Source: Haemophilus seminalis (GTDB lineage Bacteria > Pseudomonadota > Gammaproteobacteria > Enterobacterales > Pasteurellaceae). From it: a stretch of DNA of 64,000 bases. The position numbers and the translations under genes are program-made. The stretch is from NCBI RefSeq assembly GCF_006384255.1, contig NZ_VCED01000007.1, positions 1-64,000 of the forward strand, given 5' to 3'. The notes below the pieces were generated by a model, which worked only from the letters and a program-made list of their open reading frames with translations, made no database searches and was not told the origin of the DNA. Shown piece by piece: positions 8,294 through 22,253 of this stretch; position 1 is the stretch's first letter; each line of letters begins with the position of its first letter.

Positions 8294-9880
8294 ATGTTGT
8301 GGTTTTTCTTTTGTGTAGCCATTTTGATTCTTGGTTACTTTGTTTATGGAAAAATTATCGAAAAAATCTTTGTGATTAATCCACAACGTCAGACCCCTGC
8401 TTATCAGGTGAATGATGGCGTGGATTATATGCCAATGTCAAAAACCAAAATTTGGTTAATTCAATTATTAAACATTGCTGGAACTGGTCCTATTTTTGGT
8501 CCAATTCTTGGTGCTTTATACGGACCAGTGGCAATGCTTTGGATTGTAATCGGTTGTATTTTTGCCGGTGCAGTACATGACTATTTCTGTGGTATGTTGA
8601 GTATCCGTCATGGCGGTGCAACTATGCCACATTTAGCTGGTAAATTCTTAGGTCGTCCTGTAAAAGTATTTATTAACACATTAGCACTTGTACTTTTATT
8701 ATTAGTAGGTGTTGTGTTTGTATCAAGCCCAGCTCAATTAATGGGTACGATTACCATGGACTTATTGGGCGCATCTCAAGGCGCGTTACAATTAGGTGAT
8801 GCTGAGGCTGTTCATCATGCAGTTGAAGCGGGCGGTATCAAAGTATGGGGAATGGATAAAGCAACGGTTGTTGCAATTTGGACGATTATTATTTTTGCTT
8901 ACTATATTCTTGCGACTTTATTGCCAATCGATAAAATTATTGGTCGAATCTATCCGCTCTTTGGCGCATTATTGCTATTTATGTCTGTGGGTATGGTGTA
9001 TGGCTTAGTTTCTGCACACTTTAGTGCTGTTGATCCTATTGAGTTCTTCCGTACTATCAATGCAGATGGTCAAGGTTTAACTTTAGAGAAATTCACACAA
9101 AACTTCCAAGTGAAGGGTGATGTTCCAATTTGGCCATTGTTGTTCTTAACTATTTCTTGTGGTGCATTATCTGGTTTCCATGCAACTCAAACTCCTTTAA
9201 TGGCGCGTTGTGCTGAAAATGAAAAAGAAGGTCGTTTTATCTTTTACGGTGCAATGATTGCTGAAGGTGTAATTGCGCTAATCTGGTGTATGGTTGGTCT
9301 TGCATTCTATGAAAACCCACAAGCATTACAAGATGCAATTACAGCGGGTTCACCATCTAAAGTTGTATATGATAGTTCATTACACTTCTTAGGTTTTATC
9401 GGCGGTATCTTTGCTGTGTTAGGTGTAGTGGTTTTACCTATTACTTCTGGCGATACCGCATTCCGTGCAGCTCGTTTACAATTAGCGGAAATTTTCCATA
9501 TCGACCAACGTTCATTACCTAAACGTTTATTAATTGCTGTACCACTATTCGTATTAGGCTATTTTGTTTCAACCATTGATTTTAGCGTATTATGGCGTTA
9601 TTTCACTTGGGCAAACCAAATGACAGCAATGGTAATGTTATGGACAGCAGCTGCATATTTATATCGTTATCATAAATTCCATTGGGTTGCATCTATTCCG
9701 GCTTGGTTTATTACCACTGTGTGTGCAACTTATTTATATTACAATCCAATTGGTTTCCACTTAGATTATCAATTATCAGTGTATTTAGGTTTGGTAACAA
9801 CAGTAGTATGTATCATATTATTCTTTACGTTACTTAAACCATTCGGTGACCGTGACGAAGAAGCTTATGTGAATAACTAA
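8294..9880 (+). CDS. cstA: CstA-family carbon-starvation transporter
   Basis: A 528-residue polytopic membrane protein with about 14-16 helices, from MLWFFFCVAILILGYFVYGK onward. Family motifs are NIAGTGPIFGPILGALYGP near residue 60, CGALSGFHATQTPLMARC near 290 and PITSGDTAFRAARLQLAE near 385. E. coli CstA and BtsT are about 700 residues, so this is a short form, probably lacking some C-terminal helices. The family takes up pyruvate or peptides when carbon is scarce. The start has GAGGAG eight bases upstream. CRP and FNR boxes lie in the 5' region and a strong terminator follows. Confidence 0.92.
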   Translation: MLWFFFCVAILILGYFVYGKIIEKIFVINPQRQTPAYQVNDGVDYMPMSKTKIWLIQLLNIAGTGPIFGPILGALYGPVAMLWIVIGCIFAGAVHDYFCGMLSIRHGGATMPHLAGKFLGRPVKVFINTLALVLLLLVGVVFVSSPAQLMGTITMDLLGASQGALQLGDAEAVHHAVEAGGIKVWGMDKATVVAIWTIIIFAYYILATLLPIDKIIGRIYPLFGALLLFMSVGMVYGLVSAHFSAVDPIEFFRTINADGQGLTLEKFTQNFQVKGDVPIWPLLFLTISCGALSGFHATQTPLMARCAENEKEGRFIFYGAMIAEGVIALIWCMVGLAFYENPQALQDAITAGSPSKVVYDSSLHFLGFIGGIFAVLGVVVLPITSGDTAFRAARLQLAEIFHIDQRSLPKRLLIAVPLFVLGYFVSTIDFSVLWRYFTWANQMTAMVMLWTAAAYLYRYHKFHWVASIPAWFITTVCATYLYYNPIGFHLDYQLSVYLGLVTTVVCIILFFTLLKPFGDRDEEAYVNN

Positions 9881-9900
9881 TTCATTAAATCTCATTTTAT

Positions 9901-9936
9901 AAAACCGTTTGGAGTAATATTCAAACGGTTTTTTAT
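9901..9936 (+). terminator. cstA terminator
   Basis: AAAACCGTTTG and CAAACGGTTTT pair in an 11-bp stem followed by a T-run, 20 bases after the cstA stop. Confidence 0.85.
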
Positions 9937-9950
9937 CTATAAATTTTACA

Positions 9951-9990
9951 TTTCTTTACATTTCTTTACATTTCTTTACATTTCTTTACT
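9951..9990 (+). repeat. Decamer tandem repeat upstream of the phase-variable adhesin
   Basis: Four tandem copies of TTTCTTTACA, the last ending in T instead of A, just after the cstA terminator and 60 bp before the adhesin ATG. Each unit contains TTTACA, a fair -35 hexamer. The unit is one helical turn long, so copy changes would keep the phase of DNA-bound factors but alter spacing from upstream elements. Confidence 0.85.
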
Positions 9991-10050
9991 TGTTTTGAAG
10001 ATTGAATGATCGGAGAATTTGAAAATTTCTATAATCGAGGATTTTAATCT

Positions 10051-13013
<2,963 letters not shown>

Positions 13014-13032
13014 TACACTTTAATTCTGTAAA

Positions 13033-13069
13033 AAATAGCCTGTGAATGAAAATTCACAGGCTATTTTTT
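13033..13069 (+). terminator. Adhesin terminator
   Basis: AATAGCCTGTGAAT and ATTCACAGGCTATT form a stem of about 14 bp followed by TTTTTATT, about 20 bases after the adhesin stop and before the mraZ promoter. Confidence 0.9.
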
Positions 13070-13156
13070 ATTCTCTAAGATAACTCTTGATCTTATTAAA
13101 TCTTCCTCTATTAATCGCTTGCAACTTAAGCAAACAAATTATAAACTTACGCAGGT

Positions 13157-13180
13157 GTGGAGAAAAGTGGTGTTTTGTGG
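13157..13180 (+). promoter_or_regulatory. MraZ operator (three GTGG repeats) at the dcw promoter
   Basis: GTGG occurs at 13157, 13167 and 13177, exactly 10 bp apart, just downstream of a TATAAA -10-like hexamer (13140-13145). In E. coli MraZ binds three TGGG-type direct repeats with the same 10-bp spacing ahead of its own gene. Autoregulation of the dcw operon by MraZ at this site is therefore likely. Confidence 0.7.
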
Positions 13181-13229
13181 AGATTTTTAGAAAAATTCCT
13201 AAAAATAAGTTTAATTTTGAAGGCGTAAT

Positions 13230-13685
13230 ATGTTTCGTGGTGCAACAGCGGTTAATTTAGATTCTAAGGGACGCGTAGCGATCCCAACCCGCTATCGCTC
13301 TGAAATTCTTGAAAAGAATCAAGGGCAAATGGTTTGTACTGTGGATATTCGTCAACCCTGCCTTTTACTTTACCCCCTTGATGAATGGGAAAAAATCGAA
13401 CAAAAACTTCTCGCACTTTCTAACTTTGATCCTACCCAACGCCGTTTGCAACGAGTAATGCTTGGTTACGCCACTGAATGTGAGATGGATGCTCAGGGCC
13501 GTATTTTGCTTAGCGGACCATTACGCCAACATGCAAAATTAGAAAAAGGTTTAATGTTGGTAGGACAACTTAATAAATTTGAAATTTGGAGTGCTGTAGA
13601 ATGGCATGCCCAAATTGAGGAAGATATGGAAATTGGTTCAAGTGCAGACTTTGCGTCTGAGGCTCTGAAAGATTTCTCATTATAG
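13230..13685 (+). CDS. mraZ: Transcriptional regulator MraZ
   Basis: A 151-residue AbrB-like protein with two swapped-hairpin repeats, [20 protein letters not shown] (residues 1-20) and a second copy around residues 80-95 ending GRILLS. In E. coli it represses its own dcw operon by binding direct repeats upstream. First gene of the cluster, as in most bacteria. Length is normal. The leader holds three GTGG repeats at 10-bp spacing that fit its binding site. Confidence 0.97.
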   Translation: MFRGATAVNLDSKGRVAIPTRYRSEILEKNQGQMVCTVDIRQPCLLLYPLDEWEKIEQKLLALSNFDPTQRRLQRVMLGYATECEMDAQGRILLSGPLRQHAKLEKGLMLVGQLNKFEIWSAVEWHAQIEEDMEIGSSADFASEALKDFSL

Positions 13686-13722
13686 AAAATGATTCACCGT
13701 TTTTTATTTTTATATTGTATTT

Positions 13723-14688
13723 ATGGATACCGAAAATTCCTTTTCTTCACCTGAACATATCACAGTTTTACTTCATGAAGCCGTGAATGGCTTGGCATTG
13801 AAGGAAAATGGAATTTATATTGACGGTACTTTTGGCCGTGGTGGACATTCTCGCTTAATCCTTTCTAAATTATCCCCGAATGGTCGCCTCATTGGAGTTG
13901 ACCGAGATCCTAGAGCCATTGCTGAAGCTCAAAAGATTCAAGATTCACGTTTTCAGATTGAACACAACAGCTTTTCCCATATTCCTGAAATTTGTGAAAA
14001 ATTAAATTTGGTTGGCAAAATTGACGGCATTTTGCTTGATCTTGGCGTGTCATCCCCACAGCTTGATGAAGCAGAGCGTGGTTTTAGTTTTATGAAAGAT
14101 GGCCCGCTTGATATGCGTATGGACACGACTCAAGGTTTATCAGCAGCAGAATGGTTAAAACAAGTATCGGTTGAGGATTTAACTTGGGTTTTGAAAACTT
14201 TTGGTGAAGAGCGTTTCGCTAAACGTATTGCGACTGCTATTGTTGATTACAACAAAAGTGCGGCAAAAAATGGCACCGAATTTTTATCGCGCACTAGTCA
14301 ATTAGCTGAGCTTATTTCACAAGCGGTACCTTTCAAAGATAAACATAAACATCCTGCGACTCGCAGTTTCCAAGCTATTCGTATTTTCATCAATGCAGAA
14401 TTAGATGAATTGGAAAGTGTACTTAATTCTGCTTTAGACATGCTAGCGCCAGAAGGTCGTTTATCAATCATTAGTTTCCATTCTTTAGAAGATAGAATGG
14501 TGAAACATTTTATGAAAAAACAAAGTAAAGGTGAGGATATCCCTAAAGGTTTACCATTGCGAGAAGACCAAATTCAACGTAATCAGAAATTAAAAGTAAT
14601 TGGTAAAGCAATTCAATCAAGTGATGCAGAAATTCAAGCAAATCCTCGTTCAAGAAGTGCGGTATTGCGTGTGGCGGAGAGAATTTAG
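13723..14688 (+). CDS. rsmH: 16S rRNA m4C1402 methyltransferase RsmH
   Basis: A 321-residue SAM-dependent methyltransferase that N4-methylates C1402 in the decoding centre of 16S rRNA. Visible motifs are the SAM-binding [16 protein letters not shown] near residue 32, [12 protein letters not shown] near 59, [20 protein letters not shown] near 105 and the [12 protein letters not shown] helix. It overlaps the ftsL region by a base or two and follows mraZ by 37 bp, the standard dcw order. Confidence 0.97.
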   Translation: MDTENSFSSPEHITVLLHEAVNGLALKENGIYIDGTFGRGGHSRLILSKLSPNGRLIGVDRDPRAIAEAQKIQDSRFQIEHNSFSHIPEICEKLNLVGKIDGILLDLGVSSPQLDEAERGFSFMKDGPLDMRMDTTQGLSAAEWLKQVSVEDLTWVLKTFGEERFAKRIATAIVDYNKSAAKNGTEFLSRTSQLAELISQAVPFKDKHKHPATRSFQAIRIFINAELDELESVLNSALDMLAPEGRLSIISFHSLEDRMVKHFMKKQSKGEDIPKGLPLREDQIQRNQKLKVIGKAIQSSDAEIQANPRSRSAVLRVAERI

Positions 14689-14690
14689 TG

Positions 14691-15014
14691 ATGTCTGAAA
14701 ATAATAAACCTCGTTATCCGTTACAGCAGATTTTGGTTGAAGATTTGTTTTCTTCAAATAAGTTAATTGTTTTCTTATTAATAGCAATTTTGGTATCAGC
14801 AATGGGCGCTATTTGGGTGACGCATAAAACACGTCAGTTAATTTCTGAAAATGGTGCACTTATTTTACAAAGGCAAGCGCTTGAAAATGAATATCGAAAT
14901 TTACAGGTGCAGGAAGCGACTGAAGGGGATAGCACAAGAGTAGAATCTATTGCTGTAGGTACTTTAAAAATGAAACCTTTAACGACAGAACAAGAAGTTG
15001 AGATTAGAGAATAA
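14691..15014 (+). CDS. ftsL: Cell division protein FtsL
   Basis: A 107-residue bitopic membrane protein with a short cytoplasmic part, one membrane segment ([20 protein letters not shown], about 24-43) and a periplasmic coiled coil ([20 protein letters not shown]). It forms the FtsQLB divisome complex that activates FtsWI. I start at ATG 14691; GTG 14688, overlapping the rsmH stop, would add one residue. It is followed 11 bp later by ftsI. Confidence 0.93.
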   Translation: MSENNKPRYPLQQILVEDLFSSNKLIVFLLIAILVSAMGAIWVTHKTRQLISENGALILQRQALENEYRNLQVQEATEGDSTRVESIAVGTLKMKPLTTEQEVEIRE

Positions 15015-15025
15015 TAGGTAAAAAG

Positions 15026-16855
15026 ATGGTTAAATTCAATTCTTCTCGTAAATCAAATAAGTCTAAAAAAATAATTAGAAAATTAACCGCACCTGAAGCC
15101 GTGAAACATAACAAACCGAAAATGGTATTTGATAAATGTTTTATGCGTGGACGTTATATTATTTCGGTATTTTTTGTTTTTCTTGGTTTGTGTGCATTGG
15201 TAGCTCGCGCTGGTTATGTCCAATCTATTAATGCTGATACCCTATCTGGCGAGGCAGATAAACGTTCGTTACGTAAAGATGAAATTCTTTCAGTGCGTGG
15301 TTCAATTTTAGATCGTAATGGGCAATTATTATCGGTAAGTGTTCCGATGAGTGCAATAGTAGCTGATCCCAAAACGATGTTAAAAGAAGATGCTTTAGCG
15401 GATAAAGAGCGTATTAATGCATTAGCGCAAGAGATAGGAATGAGTAGCAATGACTTGATTAAAAAAATTGAGAAAAATTCAAAATCAGGTTATTTGTATT
15501 TGGCTCGTCAAGTAGAGTCAAATAAAGCAGATTATATTAAAAAATTAAACGTTAAAGGCGTTTTCTTAGAAACTGAACATCGTCGTTTTTATCCACGTGT
15601 AGAAGAAGCTGCACATTTAGTCGGTTATACTGATATTGATGGGAATGGTATAGAAGGGATAGAGAAAAGTTTTAATACCATGCTTGTGGGGAAAGATGGT
15701 TCACGCACAGTACGTAAAGATAAGCGAGGTAACATTGTTGAACACATTTCCGATGAAAAAAAATATGATGCGCAAGATGTTACGTTAAGTATTGATGAAA
15801 AATTACAATCTATGGTGTATCGTGAAATTAAAAAAGCGGTATCAGAAAATAATGCTGAATCAGGTACGGCTGTATTAGTTGATGTTCGTACAGGAGAAGT
15901 ATTAGCCATGGCTACTGCGCCATCCTATAACCCGAATAATCGTGTTGGCGTTAAATCAGAATTAATGCGTAATCGTGCTATTACGGATACCTTTGAGCCA
16001 GGTTCTACTGTAAAGCCTTTGGTTGTGTTAACTGCACTTCAACGTGGTGTAGTTCGTCGCGATGAGGTTATTAATACGGGGTCTTTTACAGTAAGTGGAA
16101 AAGAAATTGTAGACGTAGCACCACGTGCGCAACAAACATTAGATGAAATATTAATTAATTCAAGTAACCGTGGTGTAAGTCGCCTTGCGTTACGTATGCC
16201 CCCAAGTGCCTTGATGGAAACCTATCAAAATGCAGGTTTAGGTAAGTCGACAGATTTGGGATTGATTGGTGAACAGGCAGGGATTTTAAATGCCAATCGT
16301 AAACGTTGGGCGGATATTGAACGTGCAACGGTTTCTTATGGTTATGGTATTACTGCAACACCACTCCAAATAGCTAGGGCTTATGCAACGCTTGGTAGCT
16401 TCGGTATTTATCGTCCACTCTCTATTACAAAAGTTGATCCACCTGTAATTGGGAAACGAGTTTTTTCTGAAAAAATCACGAAGGATATTGTCGGTATTTT
16501 AGAAAAAGTAGCGATTAAAAATAAGCGAGCGATGGTTGAAGGATATCGTGTTGGTGTAAAAACGGGTACAGCACGTAAATTAGAGAATGGCCATTATGTG
16601 AATAAATATGTTGCATTCACAGCGGGGATTGCACCAATTAGTGATCCACGTTATGCCTTAGTCATTTTGATTAACGATCCAAAAGCTGGGGAATATTATG
16701 GTGGTGCGGTTTCTGCTCCTGTGTTCTCTAGTATTATGGGTTATGCATTACGTGCTAACGGAATTCCACAAGATGCGGAACCAACAGAAAAAACAATGAA
16801 AAGTGCGAAACGCATTGTATATGTTGGTGAGCGTAAGAATGAAAAAATGAATTAA
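15026..16855 (+). CDS. ftsI: Septal peptidoglycan transpeptidase PBP3 (FtsI)
   Basis: A 609-residue class B penicillin-binding protein that cross-links septal peptidoglycan with FtsW. It has a cytoplasmic tail, one membrane helix (about 44-62), a pedestal domain and a transpeptidase with STVK (S327), SSN (379-381) and KTGT (512-515). Residues 517 (Arg) and 526 (Asn) are wild type, so the substitutions that define beta-lactamase-negative ampicillin resistance are absent; S385 and L389 are also unchanged. Against the Rd sequence as I remember it, Asn350, Ile377, Ile547 and Ser569 differ. The ATG has a weak AGGTAAAAAG upstream. Confidence 0.98.
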   Translation: MVKFNSSRKSNKSKKIIRKLTAPEAVKHNKPKMVFDKCFMRGRYIISVFFVFLGLCALVARAGYVQSINADTLSGEADKRSLRKDEILSVRGSILDRNGQLLSVSVPMSAIVADPKTMLKEDALADKERINALAQEIGMSSNDLIKKIEKNSKSGYLYLARQVESNKADYIKKLNVKGVFLETEHRRFYPRVEEAAHLVGYTDIDGNGIEGIEKSFNTMLVGKDGSRTVRKDKRGNIVEHISDEKKYDAQDVTLSIDEKLQSMVYREIKKAVSENNAESGTAVLVDVRTGEVLAMATAPSYNPNNRVGVKSELMRNRAITDTFEPGSTVKPLVVLTALQRGVVRRDEVINTGSFTVSGKEIVDVAPRAQQTLDEILINSSNRGVSRLALRMPPSALMETYQNAGLGKSTDLGLIGEQAGILNANRKRWADIERATVSYGYGITATPLQIARAYATLGSFGIYRPLSITKVDPPVIGKRVFSEKITKDIVGILEKVAIKNKRAMVEGYRVGVKTGTARKLENGHYVNKYVAFTAGIAPISDPRYALVILINDPKAGEYYGGAVSAPVFSSIMGYALRANGIPQDAEPTEKTMKSAKRIVYVGERKNEKMN

Positions 16856-16864
16856 GGAAACATA

Positions 16865-18331
16865 ATGAAAAAACTCACCGCACTTTTTGATTTACCTGAA
16901 TTAAAGGATGAGATAGAACTCCATAATATGGTATTGGATAGCCGTGAAGTTAAAACAGGGGATCTTTTTGTCGCAATAAAAGGACATCAAGTCGATGGAA
17001 ATCAATTTATTGATTCGGCTATTCACTTTGGTGCAACTGCGGTAATTTCTGAGACAGAATTATCTAGCGAGCATTTAACAGTAACATTTATTGGGAATGT
17101 GCCAGTAGTTAAGTTTTATCAACTTGCACGCCATCTTTCGTTGTTGGCAGATATTTTTTATGATTCGCCTTCTAAGAAATTAACTCTTGTTGGCGTAACT
17201 GGGACAAATGGCAAGACTACTATTTCTCAATTATTAGCACAATGGGCGGAGCTATTAGGCCATCGTGCAGCAGTAATGGGAACAATTGGTAATGGACTTT
17301 TAGGTGCCGTAGTTGAGGCTAAGAATACGACAGGGTCTGCGGTAGAACTTCAGTCTTCCCTTGCCAAATTTAGACAAGATGGAGCCGATTTCGCTGCAAT
17401 TGAGGTTTCATCACATGGTTTAGCCCAATATCGAGTAGAAGCATTACATTTTAAGGCCGCTATTTTTACAAATCTAACTCGTGATCATCTTGATTATCAT
17501 CAAACAATGGAAAATTATGCTTCCGCTAAAAAACGCTTGTTCACTGAATTAGATACGCAAATTAAAGTGATTAATGCTGATGATGAGATTGGAAGCCAAT
17601 GGTTAAGTGAATTACCTGATGCTATTGCGGTAAGTACGAGCGCTGATTTTCAATCAAACTCACATCAATGGATGAAGGCAATAAATATTCACTATCATGC
17701 TAAAGGCGCTGATATTACTTTTGAATCTAGCTGGGGTAATGGCGTATTGCATAGTCCATTAATCGGTGCTTTCAATGTAAGCAATTTGTTATTAGTGATG
17801 ACCACATTATTATCATTTGGTTACCCATTGGAAAATTTACTCGCTACGGCGAAATCTTTGAAAGGAGTATGTGGAAGAATGGAAATGATTCAATATCCAA
17901 ATAAACCAACAGTTATTGTAGATTATGCGCATACACCTGACGCACTAGAAAAAGCCTTGATGGCAGCGCGTGAACATTGCCAAGGTGAGTTATGGTGTAT
18001 TTTTGGCTGTGGTGGAGACCGCGATAGAGGCAAACGTCCATTAATGGCACAAGTCGCAGAGCAGTTTGCAGAAAAGGTTATTGTGACGAAAGATAATCCT
18101 CGAACAGAATCACAAAGCCAAATTGAATCAGATATTGTCGCTGGCTTTAAAAATATGGATAAAGTAGGCATTATTCCTGATCGTGAACAGGCTATTCAGT
18201 TTGCGATTGAAAGTGCGGTTGAAAATGATGTGATTTTAATTGCTGGCAAAGGCCATGAAAATTATCAAATTATTGGCACTGAAATCGTGCATTTTTCAGA
18301 CCAAGAAATTGCTCATGATTTTTTAAAATAA
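16865..18331 (+). CDS. murE: UDP-MurNAc-tripeptide synthetase MurE (meso-DAP adding)
   Basis: A 488-residue ATP-dependent ligase adding meso-diaminopimelate to UDP-MurNAc-L-Ala-D-Glu in the cytoplasm. The N-terminal substrate domain is followed by the P-loop VTGTNGKTT (about residue 114), the central ligase fold, and the C-terminal motif DNPR (about 410) that selects meso-DAP over lysine. Starts 9 bp after ftsI with AAGGAAAC upstream. An uptake 9-mer overlaps the first codons (16877). Confidence 0.98.
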   Translation: MKKLTALFDLPELKDEIELHNMVLDSREVKTGDLFVAIKGHQVDGNQFIDSAIHFGATAVISETELSSEHLTVTFIGNVPVVKFYQLARHLSLLADIFYDSPSKKLTLVGVTGTNGKTTISQLLAQWAELLGHRAAVMGTIGNGLLGAVVEAKNTTGSAVELQSSLAKFRQDGADFAAIEVSSHGLAQYRVEALHFKAAIFTNLTRDHLDYHQTMENYASAKKRLFTELDTQIKVINADDEIGSQWLSELPDAIAVSTSADFQSNSHQWMKAINIHYHAKGADITFESSWGNGVLHSPLIGAFNVSNLLLVMTTLLSFGYPLENLLATAKSLKGVCGRMEMIQYPNKPTVIVDYAHTPDALEKALMAAREHCQGELWCIFGCGGDRDRGKRPLMAQVAEQFAEKVIVTKDNPRTESQSQIESDIVAGFKNMDKVGIIPDREQAIQFAIESAVENDVILIAGKGHENYQIIGTEIVHFSDQEIAHDFLK

Positions 18332-18344
18332 TAACAATTAAATT

Positions 18345-19718
18345 ATGATTAAACTCTCTATTGAACAATTAGCACAGATTCTTCAAGCTAAATTAATTAG
18401 CGATAAAAATGTGCAAGTTGAAGAAATTAATACAGATACCCGAAAAAGTGTATCAAATAGTTTATTTTTTGCGTTGAAGGGCGAAAAGTTTGATGCTCAC
18501 CAATATCTTGAACAAGCGGTAGCACAAGGTGCGGTAGCCGTTGTTGTTCAGCAAGAAAATTCTTCCATTTCTATTCCACAACTGGTGGTTAAGGATACTC
18601 GAATTGCTCTGGGAGAACTTGCAAAATGGTTACGCGAGAAAATTAATCCGCGTACTGTTGCGATGACCGGGTCTTCTGGTAAAACCACGGTAAAAGAAAT
18701 GACGGCGAGTATTTTGCAACATACTGCGGGTGATTCAGACGCTGTACTTTTTACCAATGGTAATTTTAATAACGATATTGGTGTGCCTTTAACCCTTCTT
18801 CGCTTAACAGAAAAACATCGTTTCGCTGTGATCGAACTTGGTGCCAATCATCAAGGTGAAATTGATTACACTACAAAATTAGCTCAACCTGATGCAGCAT
18901 TGATTAATAATATTGCGCCCGCGCATTTAGAGGGCTTTGGCTCTTTAGAGGGCGTAGCACAAGCTAAAGGTGAAATTTATCGTGGTTTAACATCGAATGG
19001 TGTGGCGATTATTAACGCAGAACATGATCACTTAAATGTTTGGCAAAAAGAAATCGGTGAACATGAGATTCAATATTTCAACGGTAAAGATTATTCTGCA
19101 AAAAATATTCATCATACTGCTCAAGGCTCCACTTTTACACTTATTTCCCCACAAGGTGAAATTGAGATTAACTTGCCTTACCTTGGTGAACATAATGTAA
19201 AAAATGCCTTGGCTGCTACCGCGCTTGCAATGAATGTTGGCGCCACTCTTACAGATGTAAAAGCTGGATTAGAACAACGTTCACAAGTGAAAGGGCGCTT
19301 GTTCCCGATTCAAGTAACGCCTAATTTATTGCTATTAGATGATACTTATAATGCGAATAAAGATTCTCTGTGTGCTGCGATTGATGTTTTAAAAAGTTAT
19401 GATGCTTTCCGTATTTTGTGTGTCGGCGATATGAAAGAGTTAGGCGAAAACTCTCTCGCTATTCACCATGAAGTAGGACAACATGCCAATTCGGCAAATT
19501 TAGATTTAGTTTGTTCTTATGGCAACGAAAGTGCGGCTATTTCAGAGGCTGTTTTGGGTAAGCATTTTACTGATAAGGTGGAAATGGTTGATTTTCTTGT
19601 GCCATTGATTGAAACCCAATTACAACAAAATAACAGAGTCGTGGTGCTAGGAAAAGGCTCTCGCTCAATCAAAATGGAAGATGTGATTTATTCATTAAAG
19701 GATAAAATTAAATGTTAG
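18345..19718 (+). CDS. murF: UDP-MurNAc-tripeptide:D-Ala-D-Ala ligase MurF
   Basis: A 457-residue cytoplasmic Mur ligase that adds D-Ala-D-Ala to make the UDP-MurNAc-pentapeptide. It carries the P-loop [12 protein letters not shown] near residue 108, [19 protein letters not shown] near 145, [11 protein letters not shown] and, in the C-terminal domain, [18 protein letters not shown]. It overlaps mraY by 7 bp, which indicates coupled translation. Confidence 0.98.
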   Translation: MIKLSIEQLAQILQAKLISDKNVQVEEINTDTRKSVSNSLFFALKGEKFDAHQYLEQAVAQGAVAVVVQQENSSISIPQLVVKDTRIALGELAKWLREKINPRTVAMTGSSGKTTVKEMTASILQHTAGDSDAVLFTNGNFNNDIGVPLTLLRLTEKHRFAVIELGANHQGEIDYTTKLAQPDAALINNIAPAHLEGFGSLEGVAQAKGEIYRGLTSNGVAIINAEHDHLNVWQKEIGEHEIQYFNGKDYSAKNIHHTAQGSTFTLISPQGEIEINLPYLGEHNVKNALAATALAMNVGATLTDVKAGLEQRSQVKGRLFPIQVTPNLLLLDDTYNANKDSLCAAIDVLKSYDAFRILCVGDMKELGENSLAIHHEVGQHANSANLDLVCSYGNESAAISEAVLGKHFTDKVEMVDFLVPLIETQLQQNNRVVVLGKGSRSIKMEDVIYSLKDKIKC

Positions 19719-20794
19719 TCTGGCTTGCTGAATATCTTGTTCGTTATGAAACCGCATTTAATGCGATTTCTTATATTACCGTCCGTGCAATTCTTGCATT
19801 ATTAACCGCACTTTTTATCTCGCTTTGGATTGGTCCAAAAGTGATCAAACGGTTACAGATCTTAAAATTTGGCCAAGAAGTCCGAAATGATGGTCCTGAA
19901 AGTCACTTTGCAAAAAAAGGCACACCGACTATGGGCGGTGTGATGATTTTATTCTCTATTGGCGTAAGTACGTTATTATGGGCAAATCTCACGAATCCTT
20001 ATATTTGGGTTTGCTTATTTGTATTATTTGGGTACGGTGCAATTGGTTTTGTGGATGATTTCCGTAAAATTACCCGTAAAAATACAGATGGTTTAATTGC
20101 TCGTTGGAAATATTTTTGGATGTCTATTGTGGCATTAGTGGCAATTCTTTGGCTTTATTGGCTTGGACACGACACTGATGCAACTCGTTTAGTGATTCCA
20201 TTCTTTAAAGACATTATGCCTCAATTAGGTTTGTTCTATATTGTGTTGTCTTACTTTGTGATTGTTGGAACGGGTAATGCGGTGAATTTAACAGATGGTT
20301 TGGATGGATTAGCGATTATGCCAACGGCTCTTGTCGCAGGTGCATTTGCGTTAATTGCATGGGCGACGGGTAACGTGAATTTCGCAGAATACTTGCACAT
20401 CCCATACATTAAATATAGTTCTGAGGTGGTTGTATTTTGTACCGCCATCGTTGGTGCAGGGTTAGGATTCTTGTGGTTCAATACTTATCCCGCACAAGTC
20501 TTTATGGGCGATGTAGGTTCCCTTGCGTTAGGCGGAGCACTTGGTGTAGTAGCGATTCTTGTTCGTCAGGAATTTTTGCTTGTGATAATGGGCGGGGTAT
20601 TTGTTGTTGAAGCGCTCTCTGTTATTTTGCAAGTGGGCTCTTATAAGTTACGTAAACAACGCATTTTTAGAATGGCACCGATTCACCACCATTTTGAATT
20701 GAAGGGATGGCCAGAGCCAAGAGTTATTATTCGGTTTTGGATTATTTCCTTAATGTTAGTGTTGATGGGATTGGTAACCTTGAAGTTGCGTTAA
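19712..20794 (+). CDS. mraY: Phospho-MurNAc-pentapeptide transferase MraY
   Basis: A 360-residue membrane enzyme with about ten helices that makes lipid I from UDP-MurNAc-pentapeptide and undecaprenyl phosphate. Conserved parts are [11 protein letters not shown] (about 70), GFVDDFRKI (about 113, catalytic Asp pair), [14 protein letters not shown] (about 190) and the [15 protein letters not shown] signature (about 320). It overlaps murF by 7 bp. A terminator-like hairpin follows before murD. Confidence 0.98.
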   Translation: MLVWLAEYLVRYETAFNAISYITVRAILALLTALFISLWIGPKVIKRLQILKFGQEVRNDGPESHFAKKGTPTMGGVMILFSIGVSTLLWANLTNPYIWVCLFVLFGYGAIGFVDDFRKITRKNTDGLIARWKYFWMSIVALVAILWLYWLGHDTDATRLVIPFFKDIMPQLGLFYIVLSYFVIVGTGNAVNLTDGLDGLAIMPTALVAGAFALIAWATGNVNFAEYLHIPYIKYSSEVVVFCTAIVGAGLGFLWFNTYPAQVFMGDVGSLALGGALGVVAILVRQEFLLVIMGGVFVVEALSVILQVGSYKLRKQRIFRMAPIHHHFELKGWPEPRVIIRFWIISLMLVLMGLVTLKLR

Positions 20795-20806
20795 TAAATA
20801 TAGCTA

Positions 20807-20844
20807 GGTTCGCTCTTTCAATTTTTGAAAGAGCGACCTTTTTT
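20807..20844 (+). terminator. Terminator-like hairpin between mraY and murD
   Basis: CGCTCTTTCA and TGAAAGAGCG form a 10-bp stem with an AT loop, followed by ACCTTTTTT. It lies 13 bases after the mraY stop in a 123-bp gap, unusually wide for this cluster. It looks like an intrinsic terminator or attenuator inside the operon. Confidence 0.65.
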
Positions 20845-20917
20845 ACGTTAGTAAAGGAAATTTATATTTCCATCAATAATATAATTTTAAAATTTATAGC
20901 AATTAAGAAGAAAGAAA

Positions 20918-22231
20918 ATGAACGCCTATCAAAACAAAAATATTACTATCATCGGGCTTGGCAAAACAGGTCTTTCTTGCGTGGATTATCTCTTATCCCA
21001 ACGGGCTAATATTCGTGTGATTGATACCCGAAAAAATCCTACTGGCGTTGATAAACTTCCTCAAAATATTCCTCTTCATACTGGTAGTTTAAATCAGGAA
21101 TGGTTACTTGAAAGCGATATGATTGTTATTAGTCCTGGGCTTGCGGTAAAAACACCTGAAATTCAAACCGCACTTAAAGCCGGCGTAGAAGTAATCGGTG
21201 ATATTGAATTATTCTGCTGCGCGGCGACAAAGCCAATTGTAGGGATTACAGGTTCAAATGGAAAAAGTACTGTTACTACTTTAGTTTATGAAATGGCGAA
21301 AGCTGCTGGCGTGAAAGTTGGTATGGGTGGAAATATTGGGATTCCCGCTTTGTCATTGTTGAATGAAGATTGTGAACTTTATGTATTAGAGCTGTCTAGT
21401 TTTCAACTTGAAACAACTTACAGCTTAAAAGCTGCGGCTGCAACTGTCTTGAACGTGACTGAAGATCATATGGATCGCTACGTGGATTTAGAAGATTATC
21501 GTCAAGCAAAATTACGCATTTATCATAATGCTGAGGTCGGCGTTTTGAATAATGAGGATACGCTGACTTTTGGTGAAGGTGAAAATCAAGCGAAACAAAC
21601 CGTTTCTTTTGCGGAAAAGACAGCAGATTATTGGCTAAAAACGGAAAACGGCAAGCAATATTTAATGGCAAAAGATGAAGTAATTTTGCCTTGTGAAGAA
21701 GCAACATTAGTCGGTCGCCATAATTATATGAACATTTTGGCAGCAACGGCATTGGCACAATCTGTCGGTATTAATTTAGATTCAATTCGTACCGCACTTC
21801 GTCATTTCAAAGGATTAGATCATCGTTTTCAATTAGCGCATCAAGCTAATGGCATTCGTTGGATTAATGACTCTAAAGCAACAAATGTGGGGAGTACAGT
21901 TGCCGCATTAGCAGGCCTTTATGTGGAAGGCAAATTGCATTTGTTGTTAGGCGGTGATGGAAAAGGTGCTGATTTTTCAGAATTAGCTGACTTAATTAAT
22001 CAACCACACATTATTTGTTATTGTTTTGGTCGAGATGGTGCACAACTCGCTAAGCTTTCATCGCAAAGTTATTTGTTCGATACAATGGAGCAAGCGATAG
22101 CATTTTTACGCCCAACATTGCTAAGCGGAGATATGGTATTATTGTCGCCAGCTTGTGCAAGCCTCGATCAGTTTGCCTCTTTTGAAAAGCGCGGTGAAGA
22201 ATTTACCCGTTTAGCTCAGTATTCAGCCTAA
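20918..22231 (+). CDS. murD: UDP-MurNAc-L-Ala:D-Glu ligase MurD
   Basis: A 437-residue cytoplasmic ligase that adds D-glutamate to UDP-MurNAc-L-Ala. It starts [20 protein letters not shown] (nucleotide-sugar domain), then the P-loop [13 protein letters not shown] (about 111), [11 protein letters not shown] (about 155), [10 protein letters not shown] and [13 protein letters not shown] (about 317). AAGAAAGAAA precedes the ATG. It is separated from mraY by 123 bp containing a terminator-like hairpin, so it may depend partly on a second promoter. Confidence 0.98.
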   Translation: MNAYQNKNITIIGLGKTGLSCVDYLLSQRANIRVIDTRKNPTGVDKLPQNIPLHTGSLNQEWLLESDMIVISPGLAVKTPEIQTALKAGVEVIGDIELFCCAATKPIVGITGSNGKSTVTTLVYEMAKAAGVKVGMGGNIGIPALSLLNEDCELYVLELSSFQLETTYSLKAAAATVLNVTEDHMDRYVDLEDYRQAKLRIYHNAEVGVLNNEDTLTFGEGENQAKQTVSFAEKTADYWLKTENGKQYLMAKDEVILPCEEATLVGRHNYMNILAATALAQSVGINLDSIRTALRHFKGLDHRFQLAHQANGIRWINDSKATNVGSTVAALAGLYVEGKLHLLLGGDGKGADFSELADLINQPHIICYCFGRDGAQLAKLSSQSYLFDTMEQAIAFLRPTLLSGDMVLLSPACASLDQFASFEKRGEEFTRLAQYSA

Positions 22232-22253
22232 TTTAGTCATTAATAAAAATAAG

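Noticed and set aside
10030-10035. Perfect TATAAT just before the adhesin ATG
   Set aside because: No -35 at 16-18 bp, and transcription from it would start after the GAGG ribosome site of ATG 10051. I do not call it the promoter.
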